From contig NZ_FNKN01000003.1 in NCBI RefSeq assembly GCF_900102175.1, forward strand, positions 434,414 through 498,413: a stretch of 64,000 nt of DNA. Reading direction: 5' to 3'. The position numbers were made by a program, and so were the translations under genes. Below, in pieces: positions 32,920 through 42,197 of this stretch; within the stretch, counting starts at the first letter, position 1, and the number at the start of each line of letters is the position of its first letter. The stretch is from Microbacterium sp. cf332 (lineage in GTDB: Bacteria > Actinomycetota > Actinomycetes > Actinomycetales > Microbacteriaceae). The notes under the pieces are model-generated. The model worked only from the letters and a program-made list of their open reading frames with translations, was not told where the DNA came from and did no database searches.

Positions 32920-33753
32920 TCAGGCGGAGGCCGCGGCGCCGGGGCCCGCAGAGGCGAAGGCGCCGAGGATGGCGGTCTCGACGAGGTCCCAGTCGTGGAT
33001 GACGAGTGCGTAGTCGAAGCGCAGAGTCGTGTACCCCCACGAGGCCGCGTTCGCGTCGCGCACGAGATCCTTGTGTCTCATCGTCGCGCCGTCGTGATTT
33101 GCGCGACCGTCGAGCTCGACGATCAGTCGATCGCCGATCAGCGCATCGACGACGCCGACGCCGAACACGGCGACCTGGGTGCGCACGCGCAGCCCGAACC
33201 GCCGCAGCCGCCACCGCAGCAGCGACTCGAGGCCGCTGTCGGCGTCCGTACGAGCGAGATGCAGCGCCTCGCGTCCGCGTGCGTTCGTGTTCCTGCGCAG
33301 CCAGCGGAGCTCGTCCGAGCTGAGACGGCCCTGTCGCAGCGCGGACTCGACGGCCACGAAGAACTGCTCGGGGCCGCGGCATCCGAGGATCTGCCGCAGT
33401 ACCTGCGGTAGCGGAAGCGGGCCGGATGCCGTGCGTCGCCGATCGCGGTCCCAGTGCTCGACGCATCCGCATGCGCTTTCGTGGTGGGCTCGCTGCCCGG
33501 TCTTGAGCCAGACGTGCGGCTCATCCTCGTCGTCGAGCGTCCACAGACCGTGGTGACGCGCCGCCGTCACGCATGCCATCGACCCTCCGTGGGCGGCGAC
33601 CGCCCGCGCGGCTCGGCACGCGTCGGGCGACGCGTACATGCCGATCCGGATGCGCTCGAGCCGTCCTGTGTCGAGCGCTGCGGTGATGTCGCGATGTGTC
33701 AGCCCGTCGGCTCGCAGCTGGCGGGTGGTGAAGATCGATCGGGTGGCACACAT
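32920..33753 (-). CDS. AbiEi-like / DUF559 (Vsr-fold) nuclease-like protein
   Basis: A 277-residue protein. The N-terminal winged-helix part (IFTTRQLRADGLTHRDITAALDTGRLERIRIGMYA) resembles AbiEi-type regulators. The C-terminal DUF559 domain (about 170-265) has the PD-(D/E)xK/Vsr-like core ESLLRWRL ... VDALIGDRLIVELDGRANH ... DLVRDANAASWGYTTLRF. Such genes are frequent and variable in Microbacteriaceae, with unknown function. It is flanked by palindromic repeats C and D. No partner antitoxin or methylase gene is next to it. The ribosome site is weak. Confidence 0.8.
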   Translation of the reverse strand: MCATRSIFTTRQLRADGLTHRDITAALDTGRLERIRIGMYASPDACRAARAVAAHGGSMACVTAARHHGLWTLDDEDEPHVWLKTGQRAHHESACGCVEHWDRDRRRTASGPLPLPQVLRQILGCRGPEQFFVAVESALRQGRLSSDELRWLRRNTNARGREALHLARTDADSGLESLLRWRLRRFGLRVRTQVAVFGVGVVDALIGDRLIVELDGRANHDGATMRHKDLVRDANAASWGYTTLRFDYALVIHDWDLVETAILGAFASAGPGAAASA

Positions 33754-33864
33754 CCGACCAGCGTGAAATCGGCTCGGCGACTCACCCGCGGGTGGTGCCC
33801 CTTCTGTGCATCACGACGCCGCGGTGAGCATGGGGGAGGACCCGAGTGGTGGCCGGTCCGCGGA

Positions 33865-33946
33865 CCCGGATGCACGGCTTCGGACGCGACACCCCGGCCG
33901 GACGTCATCCATGCCGGGGTGTCGGTCTGAATCCCTTGCATCGCGG
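33865..33946 (-). repeat. 82-bp palindromic repeat, copy D (inverted)
   Basis: Read on the minus strand it begins CCGCGATGCAAGGGATTC and ends GTGCATCCGGG, the same length as copy A. An inner stem CGACACCCCGGC / GCCGGGGTGTCG is perfect. It lies 111 bp upstream of the DUF559 gene start. Confidence 0.8.
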
Positions 33947-34023
33947 CCCCGCGCGGGCAGCCGAGGGCGCTGGCCCCGGCGAGGCACCGCGGGCCCGGGG
34001 GTCGTGATGCAGGCCGACCCGAG

Positions 34024-34106
34024 GCCGCGATGCAAGGCGGATGCGGCGACGCGCCGGGCGAGGAGTCCTCGCACCGGCGCGTCGCGCACGATCCCTTGCA
34101 TCCCGG
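34024..34106 (+). repeat. 83-bp palindromic repeat, copy E
   Basis: Begins GCCGCGATGCAAGG and ends TCCCTTGCATCCCGG, with a perfect inner stem GCGACGCGCCGG / CCGGCGCGTCGC. Copies D and E fill most of the 33754-34177 gap. The last 60 bp before pstB are C-rich low complexity with an imperfect repeated CACAAGCCCC. Confidence 0.8.
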
Positions 34107-34177
34107 ACCGGGCTCAGCGGCTCACAAGCCCCAGCCCAAGCCCAACCACAAGCCCCACCGCACCCCGGCCCCGCACG

Positions 34178-34957
34178 TCACCCGAAGCGGCCGGAGACGT
34201 AGTCCTCGGTGGCCTGGACGGACGGGGTGGTGAAGATCGAGGTGGTGTCGTCGTACTCGATGAGCTTGCCGGGCTTGCCGGTGCCGGCGATGTTGAAGAA
34301 GGCGGTCTTGTCGCTGACGCGCGAGGCCTGCTGCATGTTGTGCGTGACGATGACGACGGTGTAGTCGCTCTTGAGCTCCTGGATCAGCTCCTCGATCGCG
34401 AACGTCGAGATCGGGTCGAGGGCCGAGCAGGGCTCGTCCATCAGCAGGACGTCGGGCGACACCGCGATGGCGCGAGCGATGCACAGACGCTGCTGCTGGC
34501 CACCCGAAAGGCCCGAGCCGGGCTTGTCGAGGCGGTCCTTGACCTCGTTCCAGAGGTTGGCGCCGCGCAACGACTTCTCGACGAGGGCGTCGGAGTCCGA
34601 CTTCGAGATGCGGCGGTTGTTGAGCTTGACGCCGGCCAGCACGTTCTCGCGGATCGACATCGTGGGGAACGGGTTCGGCCGCTGGAACACCATGCCGACC
34701 TGGCGACGCACGAGCACCGGGTCGACGCCGGGGCCGTACAGGTCGTCGCCGTCGAGCAGCACGCTGCCCTCGACGCGGGCGCCGGGGATCACCTCGTGCA
34801 TGCGGTTCAGGGTGCGCAGGAACGTCGACTTGCCGCAGCCCGACGGGCCGATGAAGGCGGTGACGCTACGGGGCTCGATGTCGAGGGAGACACCCTCGAC
34901 GGCGAGGAAGTCGCCGTAGTAGACGTTGAGGTCGTTGACTTCGATGCTCTTTGACAC
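34178..34957 (-). CDS. pstB: Phosphate ABC transporter ATPase PstB
   Basis: A 259-residue ABC ATPase. Walker A is GPSGCGKST at 37-45, the Q-loop is in [13 protein letters not shown], the signature is LSGGQQQR, Walker B is [12 protein letters not shown] and the switch histidine is in VIVTHNM. NPFP and SALDP are PstB-specific. It energises phosphate import through PstC/PstA and also takes part in signalling to PhoU/SenX3. It is the last gene of pstSCAB, 19 bp after pstA. Confidence 0.96.
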   Translation of the reverse strand: MSKSIEVNDLNVYYGDFLAVEGVSLDIEPRSVTAFIGPSGCGKSTFLRTLNRMHEVIPGARVEGSVLLDGDDLYGPGVDPVLVRRQVGMVFQRPNPFPTMSIRENVLAGVKLNNRRISKSDSDALVEKSLRGANLWNEVKDRLDKPGSGLSGGQQQRLCIARAIAVSPDVLLMDEPCSALDPISTFAIEELIQELKSDYTVVIVTHNMQQASRVSDKTAFFNIAGTGKPGKLIEYDDTTSIFTTPSVQATEDYVSGRFG

Positions 34958-34976
34958 GGAGGTTCTTTCTTTCGGG

Positions 34977-36074
34977 TCAGCGGCCGGTCTTGGGTGCGAA
35001 GAATCGGGCGATGAGGCGCGCCACGAGGTTCAGCAGCATGACGATGACGATGAGGGTCAGAGCCGACGCCCACGCGCGACCGACGAAGGCCTCGGCGGGA
35101 ATGCCCTGGTTCATGTACTGGGTGTAGGTGAAGACCGGCAGGGTCTGCATACGACCGTTGAAGAGGTCGTAGTTCATGGATGCCGTGAAGCCTGCCGTGA
35201 TGAGCAGCGGAGCGGTCTCGCCGATGACGCGCGAGATCGACAGCATCACGCCGGTCGTGATGCCCGCGATCGCGGTGGGCAGCACGACCTTCGCGATCGT
35301 GAGCCACTTGGGCACGCCGAGCGCGTACGAGGCCTCGCGCAGCTCGTTCGGGACGAGGCGCAGCATCTCCTCGGTCGAACGGACGACGACGGGGATCATG
35401 AGCACCGCGAGCGCGACCGAGCCCATGATGCCGAGGCGGACGCCGGGTCCGAGGAAGAGCGCGAACAGGGCGTAGGCGAACAGGCCGGCCACGATCGAGG
35501 GGATGCCGGTCATGACGTCGACGAGGAAGGTGATGCCCTGGGCGAGGCGCTTCCCCTGGCCGTACTCGATCAGATAGATCGCCGTGAAGATGCCGATCGG
35601 GATGGAGATGACCGCCGCCGCGAGCGTGATCAGCACCGTGCCCATGATGGCGTGGAGCGCGCCGCCGCCCTCACCGACGACGTTGCGCATCGACGAGCTG
35701 AAGAACTCGCCGCTCCAGCTCGGGGCGCCGAGGGTGATGACCGTGAAGGCGACCGAGACGAGCGGCACCATCGCGATGATGAAGGCCACGGTGACGACAC
35801 CCGTCACGAGGCGGTCGGTGGCCTTGCGGCGCCCCTCGACCGCGGCCGAGACGGCGGTGACCAGCACGAGGTAGGCGACGGCCGAGAGGATAAGCCATCC
35901 CGGCACGTTCAGGCCCTCGCCGGCTGCCGCGGCGATGACGCCGAAGAAGATGCCGACCACCACGAGCGAGGCGCCGAGGATGGCCCACGGTGCCCACTTG
36001 GGCAGATGACCGGTGGTGAGGCTGGTCGAGGCCTGGCGCGTCGGCGTGGCCGGGGGAGTGATCGTCGTGGTCAT
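34977..36074 (-). CDS. pstA: Phosphate ABC transporter permease PstA
   Basis: A 365-residue permease. The first about 110 residues hold an extra hydrophilic start and two to three helices, then the MetI-like permease core with [14 protein letters not shown] near the EAA loop and [13 protein letters not shown]. It is longer than E. coli PstA, as usual in actinobacteria. The start lies one base after the pstC stop. Confidence 0.95.
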   Translation of the reverse strand: MTTTITPPATPTRQASTSLTTGHLPKWAPWAILGASLVVVGIFFGVIAAAAGEGLNVPGWLILSAVAYLVLVTAVSAAVEGRRKATDRLVTGVVTVAFIIAMVPLVSVAFTVITLGAPSWSGEFFSSSMRNVVGEGGGALHAIMGTVLITLAAAVISIPIGIFTAIYLIEYGQGKRLAQGITFLVDVMTGIPSIVAGLFAYALFALFLGPGVRLGIMGSVALAVLMIPVVVRSTEEMLRLVPNELREASYALGVPKWLTIAKVVLPTAIAGITTGVMLSISRVIGETAPLLITAGFTASMNYDLFNGRMQTLPVFTYTQYMNQGIPAEAFVGRAWASALTLIVIVMLLNLVARLIARFFAPKTGR

Positions 36075-36075
36075 G

Positions 36076-37029
36076 TCAGTTCGCCCCCGAGAATTCCTTG
36101 CGGCGACTCACGATGTAGCGAGCGACCGCGTTCACCGCGAAGGTGACGATGAAGAGGATGAGACCGGTGGCGATGAGCACGTTGACGTTCGTGCCGTACG
36201 CCTCGGGGAAGGTGAGCGCGATGTTCGCCGCGATCGTCGACGGGTTGCCCGACGTGAAGAGCGCGAAGGTCACGCCGCCCGACACCGACAGCACCATCGC
36301 GACGGCCATGGTCTCGCCGAGCGCGCGTCCGAGGCCGAGCATGGCCGCCGAGACGATGCCACTGCGGGCGAAGGGGAACACGGCCATGCGGATCATCTCC
36401 CAGCGGGTCGACCCGAGGGCCAGCGCGGCCTCCTCGTGCAGGGTCGGCGTCTGCAGGAAGATCTCGCGGCAGATGGCGGTGATGATCGGGGTGACCATGA
36501 CGGCCAGCACCACGGATGCGGTGAAGATCGTGCGGCCGGTGCTCGAGACGGGGCCGGCGAACAGCGGGAACCAGCCGGCGTTCTCGACGAACCAGCTGTA
36601 GATCGGCTGCACGGCGGGGGCGAGAACGCCGATGCCCCACAGACCGAAGACGACGGAGGGGACGGCGGCGAGCAGGTCCACGACGTAGCCGAGGGCCTGC
36701 GCGAGTCGGCGGGGCGCGTAGTGCGAGATGAAGAGGGCGACGCCGAGTGAGAGCGGAACAGCCATGAGCAGCGCCAGAGCGGCGGCCCATACGGTGCCGA
36801 ACACGAGGGGTCCGACGTACGACCAAAAGTTGTCGGGCAGGATCGAGGCGTCTTCGTTGGTGGCGACGAAGGCGGGAAGCGACTGGATGATCAGGAAGAT
36901 CGCGACCGCGGCGAGGGTCACGAGGATCATCGAGCCGGCGAAGAGCGCGGTGCCGGAGAACCAGCGGTCACCCGCTCGGGTCTTGGCCGTCGGGGTCCCG
37001 GTTCGGGTGACCTCGGGTGTTGTGGTCAT
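36076..37029 (-). CDS. pstC: Phosphate ABC transporter permease PstC
   Basis: A 317-residue permease with about six helices: FSGTALFAGSMILVTLAAVAIFLIIQ first, then VPSVVFGLWGIGVLAP and the EAA-type loop EEAALALGSTRWEMIRM, followed by GLGRALGETMAVAMVL. ATG at 37029 follows the intercistronic hairpin at 37066-37100. It forms the membrane channel with PstA. Confidence 0.95.
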   Translation of the reverse strand: MTTTPEVTRTGTPTAKTRAGDRWFSGTALFAGSMILVTLAAVAIFLIIQSLPAFVATNEDASILPDNFWSYVGPLVFGTVWAAALALLMAVPLSLGVALFISHYAPRRLAQALGYVVDLLAAVPSVVFGLWGIGVLAPAVQPIYSWFVENAGWFPLFAGPVSSTGRTIFTASVVLAVMVTPIITAICREIFLQTPTLHEEAALALGSTRWEMIRMAVFPFARSGIVSAAMLGLGRALGETMAVAMVLSVSGGVTFALFTSGNPSTIAANIALTFPEAYGTNVNVLIATGLILFIVTFAVNAVARYIVSRRKEFSGAN

Positions 37030-37065
37030 GGCTTCGATTCTGTGCGACGGGCGGGAACCGCGCGA

Positions 37066-37100
37066 GGTGCCCGGCCCGGCGAAACGCCGGACCGGGCACC
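37066..37100 (-). terminator. Intercistronic hairpin between pstS and pstC
   Basis: A 16-bp stem with one mismatch and an AAA loop (37066-37081 with 37085-37100), starting 10 bp past the pstS stop. Inside the operon it probably causes partial termination or protects pstS mRNA, so that more binding protein than permease is made. Confidence 0.6.
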
Positions 37101-37109
37101 CGGAGCGTC

Positions 37110-38219
37110 TTACTTGATGGCCTCGATGGCCTCGGTGACCTGCGTGCGCAGGGTCTCCGAGATGGGCGCGGAGCCGGCGGCGGAGGCCGCGGCGTCCTGG
37201 CCCTCGGCGCTCGCCGCGTAGGTGAAGAAGCCCTTCACCAGGTCGGCGGTCGCGGCGTCCTTGTACTCGGCGCAGCCGATCAGGTAGCTGACGAGGACGA
37301 TGGGGTAGACGCCGGCCTCGGTGCTGGTGCGGTCGAGCGCGATCGCGATGTCGGTCGCGGCGCGGCCGTCCTCCTCGGGCGACGCGTCGACGATCGCCGC
37401 GGCGGCCTCGGGGGAGTACTCCACGAACTCGTCGCCGACCTGGATGGCGACGGTGCCGAGGTTGCCGGCGCGCGAGGCGTCGGCGTAGCCGATCGTTCCC
37501 TGGCCGCCCTCGACGGCGGAGATGACGCCCGAGGTGCCCTGAGCGGCCTCGCCGCCGAGCGCCGGCCACTCCTCGACCGAGCCGGCCGTCCAGACGTCGG
37601 CCGCGGTCTTGGCGAGGTAGTCGGTGAAGTTGCCGGTCGTGCCCGACTTGTCGGAGCGGTGCACGGGCGTGATCGCGGTCGAGGGCAGGTCGACGCCCTC
37701 GTTGAGCGCCGTGATGGCCGGGTCGTTCCACGTCGTGATCTGGCCGGCGAAGATCTTCGCCAGCGTGTCGGCGTCGAGGTTCAGCGAGTCGACGCCGTCG
37801 AGGTTGAAGACGACCGCGATCGGCGAGATGTAGGTGGGCAGCTCGACGAGGTCGGAGCCGTCGGCGCATGCCTCGAAGCCGCCGGCCGAGATCTCGTCGG
37901 TCTTGAACGCCCGGTCCGAGCCGGCGAACTGCACGGCGCCGGCCTGGAACGACTCGCGGCCGGTGCCCGATCCGGACGGGTCATAGTCGATGGTGAGGCC
38001 GGGGTTGGCGGTCTGCAGACCCTGCGTCCAGGCCTGGACGGCGACCTCCTGCGACGAGGCGCCGCCGCCGACGAGGTTTCCCTCGAGTGCGGGGGCGGAG
38101 GAGTCGCTCGAGCCGGCGCCGGCGTCGGGAGCGGCACCTTCGTTAGCGGCGCAGCCGGCGAGGGCAAGAGAGGCCACGGCGGCCACGGCGCCCAGCTGGG
38201 CGAATCGGGAGAGCTTCAC
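37110..38219 (-). CDS. pstS: Phosphate-binding lipoprotein PstS
   Basis: A 369-residue binding protein. The lipobox LALAGC ends the signal peptide. The phosphate-binding segments GGGASSQEVAVQAW, DPSGSGTGRESFQAGAVQFAGSDR and HRSDKSGTTGNF are clear. The GTG at 38219 has AAGGA eight bases upstream; an ATG six codons earlier (38237) is less well placed. A PHO box lies about 90 bp upstream. First gene of pstSCAB. Confidence 0.93.
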   Translation of the reverse strand: MKLSRFAQLGAVAAVASLALAGCAANEGAAPDAGAGSSDSSAPALEGNLVGGGASSQEVAVQAWTQGLQTANPGLTIDYDPSGSGTGRESFQAGAVQFAGSDRAFKTDEISAGGFEACADGSDLVELPTYISPIAVVFNLDGVDSLNLDADTLAKIFAGQITTWNDPAITALNEGVDLPSTAITPVHRSDKSGTTGNFTDYLAKTAADVWTAGSVEEWPALGGEAAQGTSGVISAVEGGQGTIGYADASRAGNLGTVAIQVGDEFVEYSPEAAAAIVDASPEEDGRAATDIAIALDRTSTEAGVYPIVLVSYLIGCAEYKDAATADLVKGFFTYAASAEGQDAAASAAGSAPISETLRTQVTEAIEAIK

Positions 38220-38305
38220 TGTGTGAATCCTTCGCATGTTGATGACGAGAACCCGGTGCAGGTTCGTCCCGAACGGTAGACACCGTCCCTTACGAGAGTG
38301 CGCTG

Positions 38306-38327
38306 TGGGGGTGAACAGAAGGTGAAC
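38306..38327 (-). promoter_or_regulatory. PHO box of pstS
   Basis: On the minus strand GTTCACCTTCT and GTTCACCCCCA are two adjacent 11-bp direct repeats, the actinobacterial PHO-box pattern (GTTCACC plus four bases). A weaker third unit may follow. RegX3/PhoP-type regulators bind such sites; regX3 is in this window at 54835-55518. Confidence 0.8.
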
Positions 38328-38401
38328 GACCTCGAGCTGCCGCGTCATACCGGGCTTCTCGGGCGGCGCGTCGTTCACGTATTGCCGCTACGGTGTGCGG
38401 C

Positions 38402-39040
38402 ATGGCGAAGACATCGAAGCAGGAGCGGGCAGCCCGCGAGGCCGTCGACGGCGTCGCGCACGCGGCGAAGAAGGCGCGGAAGACCGCCAAGAAACTGCCG
38501 AAGAAGATCGCCCGTCCGCTCGGTGACGCGATCGACGAGGCGCGCGAGGCCGCCGCGGTGTCGGACAAGCGGATGCGGTCTTCGCCCAAGAAGGTGGCCA
38601 AACGTGCGCGCGCCGCGGCGGAACGGCTCGAGAAGGCCGTCGAGACGGCGGTGCGTCGGGCTGCCGAGAAGGCGCGTCTGCGCGCGGAGGCGGAGCAGGC
38701 TGAGACCGCGGCCCGGGACGCCGAGGCGGAGGCCGCGGCGAAGAAGACGGAGTCGAAGGAACGTCGCCGACGCGCGGCCCAGGCCGAGAAGGCCGCGGCA
38801 CGGGCGGAGCTGGCCTCGCGCGAGGCCGACGACGAGCTCGCGGCGGCGCTCGGCGAGCCCGGGGCCGATGACCCCGCGGCGCAGGAGCCCCGCCGTGGGG
38901 CATCCGCTGTCGAGGAGTCCGCAGGCGCGCCCGCGCTCGCGTCGATGACGGTGGTGCAGCTGCGCGCTCGGGCGCGGGCCGCCGGCCTCACGGGGTACTC
39001 ACGACTGACGAAGGCGCAGCTGGTACGACGGCTGTCGTGA
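38402..39040 (+). CDS. Lys/Ala-rich coiled-coil protein with SAP-like C-terminus
   Basis: A 212-residue, very basic and alanine-rich protein. Residues 1-150 are charged helical repeats (KKARKTAKKLPKKIARP, then AERLEKAVETAVRRAAEKAR), resembling histone-H1-like or coiled-coil proteins. The last about 35 residues, MTVVQLRARARAAGLTGYSRLTKAQLVRRL, form a SAP/Rho-N-like helix-extended-helix DNA- or RNA-binding motif. It is probably a nucleoid-associated protein. Divergent from pstS. No ribosome site stronger than GTGCGG is seen. Confidence 0.7.
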   Translation: MAKTSKQERAAREAVDGVAHAAKKARKTAKKLPKKIARPLGDAIDEAREAAAVSDKRMRSSPKKVAKRARAAAERLEKAVETAVRRAAEKARLRAEAEQAETAARDAEAEAAAKKTESKERRRRAAQAEKAAARAELASREADDELAAALGEPGADDPAAQEPRRGASAVEESAGAPALASMTVVQLRARARAAGLTGYSRLTKAQLVRRLS

Positions 39041-39043
39041 CGG

Positions 39044-39982
39044 TCAGATCTTGGGCAGGTGCGTCTCGATAGAGACGATGCCCGCACCCGGGTTCTCGCG
39101 TGGCAGATGCACGACCGAGAACGCCCCCGTCTCGAGGGCCGACGCGCTGCCCAGATACGACCCGCGAAGCGTGCCGGTGGCGAGGGCCATCTCGTTGAGG
39201 AGGTCGGGCAGCACCGGTCCGTGGGTGGACAGCACCACGGGCTTGCGGGCGCGGACGCGCTCGCCGACGACCGCGCGCACATCCGCCTTCCCGTGCTCCC
39301 ACGCCTCCTGCGACAGCGAGCGCGACCTCTCGATCCGCTTGCTCAGCGCGCCCGCCAGGGGAGCGACCGTGCGCAGACACCGCTTGGCGTCGGACGAGAC
39401 GATCCGGCGCGCGCCGAACGCGATGAGCGGCCCGACGATCGCGTGGGCCTGTTTCTTGCCGCGCGCCGACAGCGGGCGCGCCGCATCCTCGCCGTCCCAG
39501 TCCTCGCGGGCGACGGCCTTCGCGTGGCGCAGGGCGATGAGGGGGAAGGTGTCGATCGCGCGCTCGTCGACGAGGCGGACGAACTCGTCGAGGATCTCGA
39601 CGTCGACGGGGTAGCTCAAAGCCTTGCGGGCCTTCTTCAGCCCCATCCACTCGAGCGCCGCGATCTCCTTGTTAGGCACGAAGGTCGACATCTTGATCGC
39701 GAGATCGGTCGCCTCGGCGGCCCAGTAATGGACGATCTTCTGCTTCTTGCTCGGCAGGTGGTACTTCGAGACGCCGACGGGCGGGCCGAGCCGCACCGTG
39801 ATGCCGGTCTCCTCGCGGATCTCGCGCACCGCCGTCTCGGCGAGCATCTCGCCGGGGTCGACCTTGCCCTTGGGGAGCGTCAGGTCGCGGTACTTGGTGC
39901 GGTGGATGATGAGCACCTTCACCTTGTCGTCGACCCACCGCCACACCACACCGCCGGCCGCGTACACCGCGGTGTCGGTCAT
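39044..39982 (-). CDS. NUDIX hydrolase fused to histidine phosphatase (MutT1-like)
   Basis: A 312-residue two-domain protein. The NUDIX box spans about residues 40-62 ([22 protein letters not shown]). The C-terminal phosphoglycerate-mutase-like domain begins [13 protein letters not shown] with the RH catalytic motif and has a second His in [11 protein letters not shown]. Mycobacterial MutT1 has the same order, hydrolysing 8-oxo-GTP and diadenosine polyphosphates. Its ATG overlaps the ppk stop (ATGA), so the two are translationally coupled. Confidence 0.9.
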   Translation of the reverse strand: MTDTAVYAAGGVVWRWVDDKVKVLIIHRTKYRDLTLPKGKVDPGEMLAETAVREIREETGITVRLGPPVGVSKYHLPSKKQKIVHYWAAEATDLAIKMSTFVPNKEIAALEWMGLKKARKALSYPVDVEILDEFVRLVDERAIDTFPLIALRHAKAVAREDWDGEDAARPLSARGKKQAHAIVGPLIAFGARRIVSSDAKRCLRTVAPLAGALSKRIERSRSLSQEAWEHGKADVRAVVGERVRARKPVVLSTHGPVLPDLLNEMALATGTLRGSYLGSASALETGAFSVVHLPRENPGAGIVSIETHLPKI

Positions 39983-42147
39983 CGCACCGCCCGTGCCCGG
40001 CGTCGACGCTGCACCTGAGCCATCGTGCGCTCCTGCAGGTCGACCAGCGGCTTGCCGTCGTCGTCGAACGCGTGACGCGTCCAGACCCCGCCTTCGCCGA
40101 GATGCCACGAGCTCGTCGAGTCGCTCATCGCGAGGTCGAAGAGCGTCGTCAGCTCCTTCACGTGCTCGGGCGCGACGACGCGGACCAGCGCTTCGACGCG
40201 CCGGTCGAGGTTGCGGTGCATCATGTCGGCGCTGCCGATGAAGGCGGTGGTGTCGCCGGCGTTGTGGAACGTGAAGATGCGCGAGTGCTCGAGATAGCGG
40301 CCGAGGATCGAGCGCACCGTGATGTTGTCGGTGACGCCGGGCAGGTCGGTGCGGAGCGAGCAGATGCCGCGCACCCACACGTCGACGCGCACCCCCGCCT
40401 GGCTCGCCCGGTACAGCGCGTCGATGATCTGCTCGTCGACCATCGAGTTGACCTTGATGCGGATGTGCGCCGGCTTGCCGTCGAGAGCGTTGCGGCGCTC
40501 GGTGTCGATGTGGCGCAGGAGTCCCTTGCGCAGATGCAGCGGGGCCACGAGCAGGCGCTTGAACTTCTTCTCGATCGCGTACCCGCTCAGCTCGTTGAAC
40601 AGGCGGGTCAGGTCGCGGCCGACCTGCTCGTCGCTCGTGAAGAGGCCGAAGTCCTCGTAGAGCCGGCTCGTCTTGGGGTTGTAGTTTCCCGTGCCGATGT
40701 GGCTGTAGCTACGCAGGGCGCCGTCTTCCTCGCGGATGACGTGGAGCAGCTTGCAGTGGGTCTTGAGCCCCACCAGGCCGTACACGACGTGGACGCCCGC
40801 CTTCTCGAGCTTGCGGGCCCACACGATGTTGGCGGCCTCGTCGAACCGGGCCTTGACCTCGACGAGCGCGAGCACCTGCTTGCCGCGCTCGGCGGCATCG
40901 ATCAGCGCCTGCACGATGGGGCTGTCGCCCGACGTGCGATAGAGCGTCTGCTTGATCGCCAGCACATGCGGGTCGCGTGCCGCCTGCTCGAGGAACGCGA
41001 CGACGCTCGTCGTAAACGACTCATACGGGTGGTGCACCAGGACGTCGCCGGCGCGGATGGCGCCGAAGAAGTCGGTGCGCCCGTTCTGCTCGGCAGGCTG
41101 GAAGGCCGTCGCCGTCGTCGGCACGTGCGCTTTGTAGCGCAGCTCGGGGCGGTCGATGCGGGCGAGGTCGAAGAGTCCGCGCAGGTCGAGCAGCCCCGGC
41201 AGCCGGTAGACCTCCTGATCGGTGATGTCGAGTTCGCCGAGGAGGAGATCGAGCGTGACGTCGTCCATGTCCTCGGTGACCTCGAGGCGGATCGGCGGTC
41301 CGAAGCGGCGGCGCAGCAGCTCGGCCTCGAGGGCCTGGATGAGGTTCTCGGTCTCGTCCTCCTCGATCACCACGTCCTCGTTGCGCGTGAGCCGGAAGGT
41401 GTGGTGCTCGAGGATCTCCATGCCGGGGAACAGGTCTCCGAGGTTGTTCGCGATGAGGTGCTCGAGCGGCAGGTAGCGCTTGACGGAGCTTCCCGTGTCG
41501 AGCTCGACGAATCGGGGGAGCATCGGCGGCACTTTGAGGCGCGCGAACTCCTGGCGGCCCGTCTTGGCGTTGCGGATGCGGATCGCGAGGTTCAGCGACA
41601 GACCCGAGATATAGGGGAACGGGTGCGCCGGGTCGACCGCGAGCGGCATGAGCACGGGGAAGACCTGAGCCTGGAAGTAGTCGTACAGGCGGCTGCGCTC
41701 GGACTCGTCGAGGTCGTCCCAGCCGACGATCTCGATCCCGGCCTCGACGAGCGCGGGCTGGACCTCGCCGCCCCAGACGCGCGAGTGCCGCAGCTGCAGC
41801 GCATGAGCCTCGGCCGAGATGTCGGCGAGGACCTCTTGCGGAGCGCGACCGACGTTGGTCGGCACCGCGAGGCCGGTGATGATGCGTCGTTTCAGGCCGG
41901 CGACGCGGACCATGAAGAACTCGTCGAGGTTGCTCGCGAAGATCGCGAGGAAGTTGGCCCGCTCGAGCACGGGCATCGTCGGGTCTTCGGCGAGCTCGAG
42001 CACGCGCTGGTTGAAGGCGAGCCAGCTGATCTCACGATCGGTGTAGCGGTGGTCGGGCAGCTGAGCGTCGACGTCTTCGACCGCGGGATCGAAGTCGTCG
42101 TCGTCTGCGTCGCCCAGACCGGAGTCCAGGGCCTCGGTGTCGATCAT
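39979..42147 (-). CDS. ppk: Polyphosphate kinase 1
   Basis: A 722-residue PPK1. The N domain begins [21 protein letters not shown]. The catalytic phospho-histidine region is [17 protein letters not shown], and [28 protein letters not shown] and [19 protein letters not shown] are further family signatures. It makes polyphosphate from ATP reversibly. The first about 30 residues are acidic and variable. The start at 42147 has GAGGGG very close, an unusual spacing. It is followed by the coupled NUDIX/phosphatase gene. Confidence 0.95.
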   Translation of the reverse strand: MIDTEALDSGLGDADDDDFDPAVEDVDAQLPDHRYTDREISWLAFNQRVLELAEDPTMPVLERANFLAIFASNLDEFFMVRVAGLKRRIITGLAVPTNVGRAPQEVLADISAEAHALQLRHSRVWGGEVQPALVEAGIEIVGWDDLDESERSRLYDYFQAQVFPVLMPLAVDPAHPFPYISGLSLNLAIRIRNAKTGRQEFARLKVPPMLPRFVELDTGSSVKRYLPLEHLIANNLGDLFPGMEILEHHTFRLTRNEDVVIEEDETENLIQALEAELLRRRFGPPIRLEVTEDMDDVTLDLLLGELDITDQEVYRLPGLLDLRGLFDLARIDRPELRYKAHVPTTATAFQPAEQNGRTDFFGAIRAGDVLVHHPYESFTTSVVAFLEQAARDPHVLAIKQTLYRTSGDSPIVQALIDAAERGKQVLALVEVKARFDEAANIVWARKLEKAGVHVVYGLVGLKTHCKLLHVIREEDGALRSYSHIGTGNYNPKTSRLYEDFGLFTSDEQVGRDLTRLFNELSGYAIEKKFKRLLVAPLHLRKGLLRHIDTERRNALDGKPAHIRIKVNSMVDEQIIDALYRASQAGVRVDVWVRGICSLRTDLPGVTDNITVRSILGRYLEHSRIFTFHNAGDTTAFIGSADMMHRNLDRRVEALVRVVAPEHVKELTTLFDLAMSDSTSSWHLGEGGVWTRHAFDDDGKPLVDLQERTMAQVQRRRRARAVR

Positions 42148-42197
42148 CCCCTCATCATGGCAGTCCTGCGTGTCTTGCCGGTGAACGGGACGGAGAG

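Noticed and set aside
31586..34106. Repeat cluster as a CRISPR array
   Set aside because: Units are palindromic, 82-84 bp long, irregularly spaced, in both orientations and separated by genes; there are no uniform spacers or cas genes.
34110..34177. C-rich repeated sequence before pstB as a coding or regulatory element
   Set aside because: Low-complexity CACAAGCCCC-like sequence with no frame, symmetry or promoter I can support.
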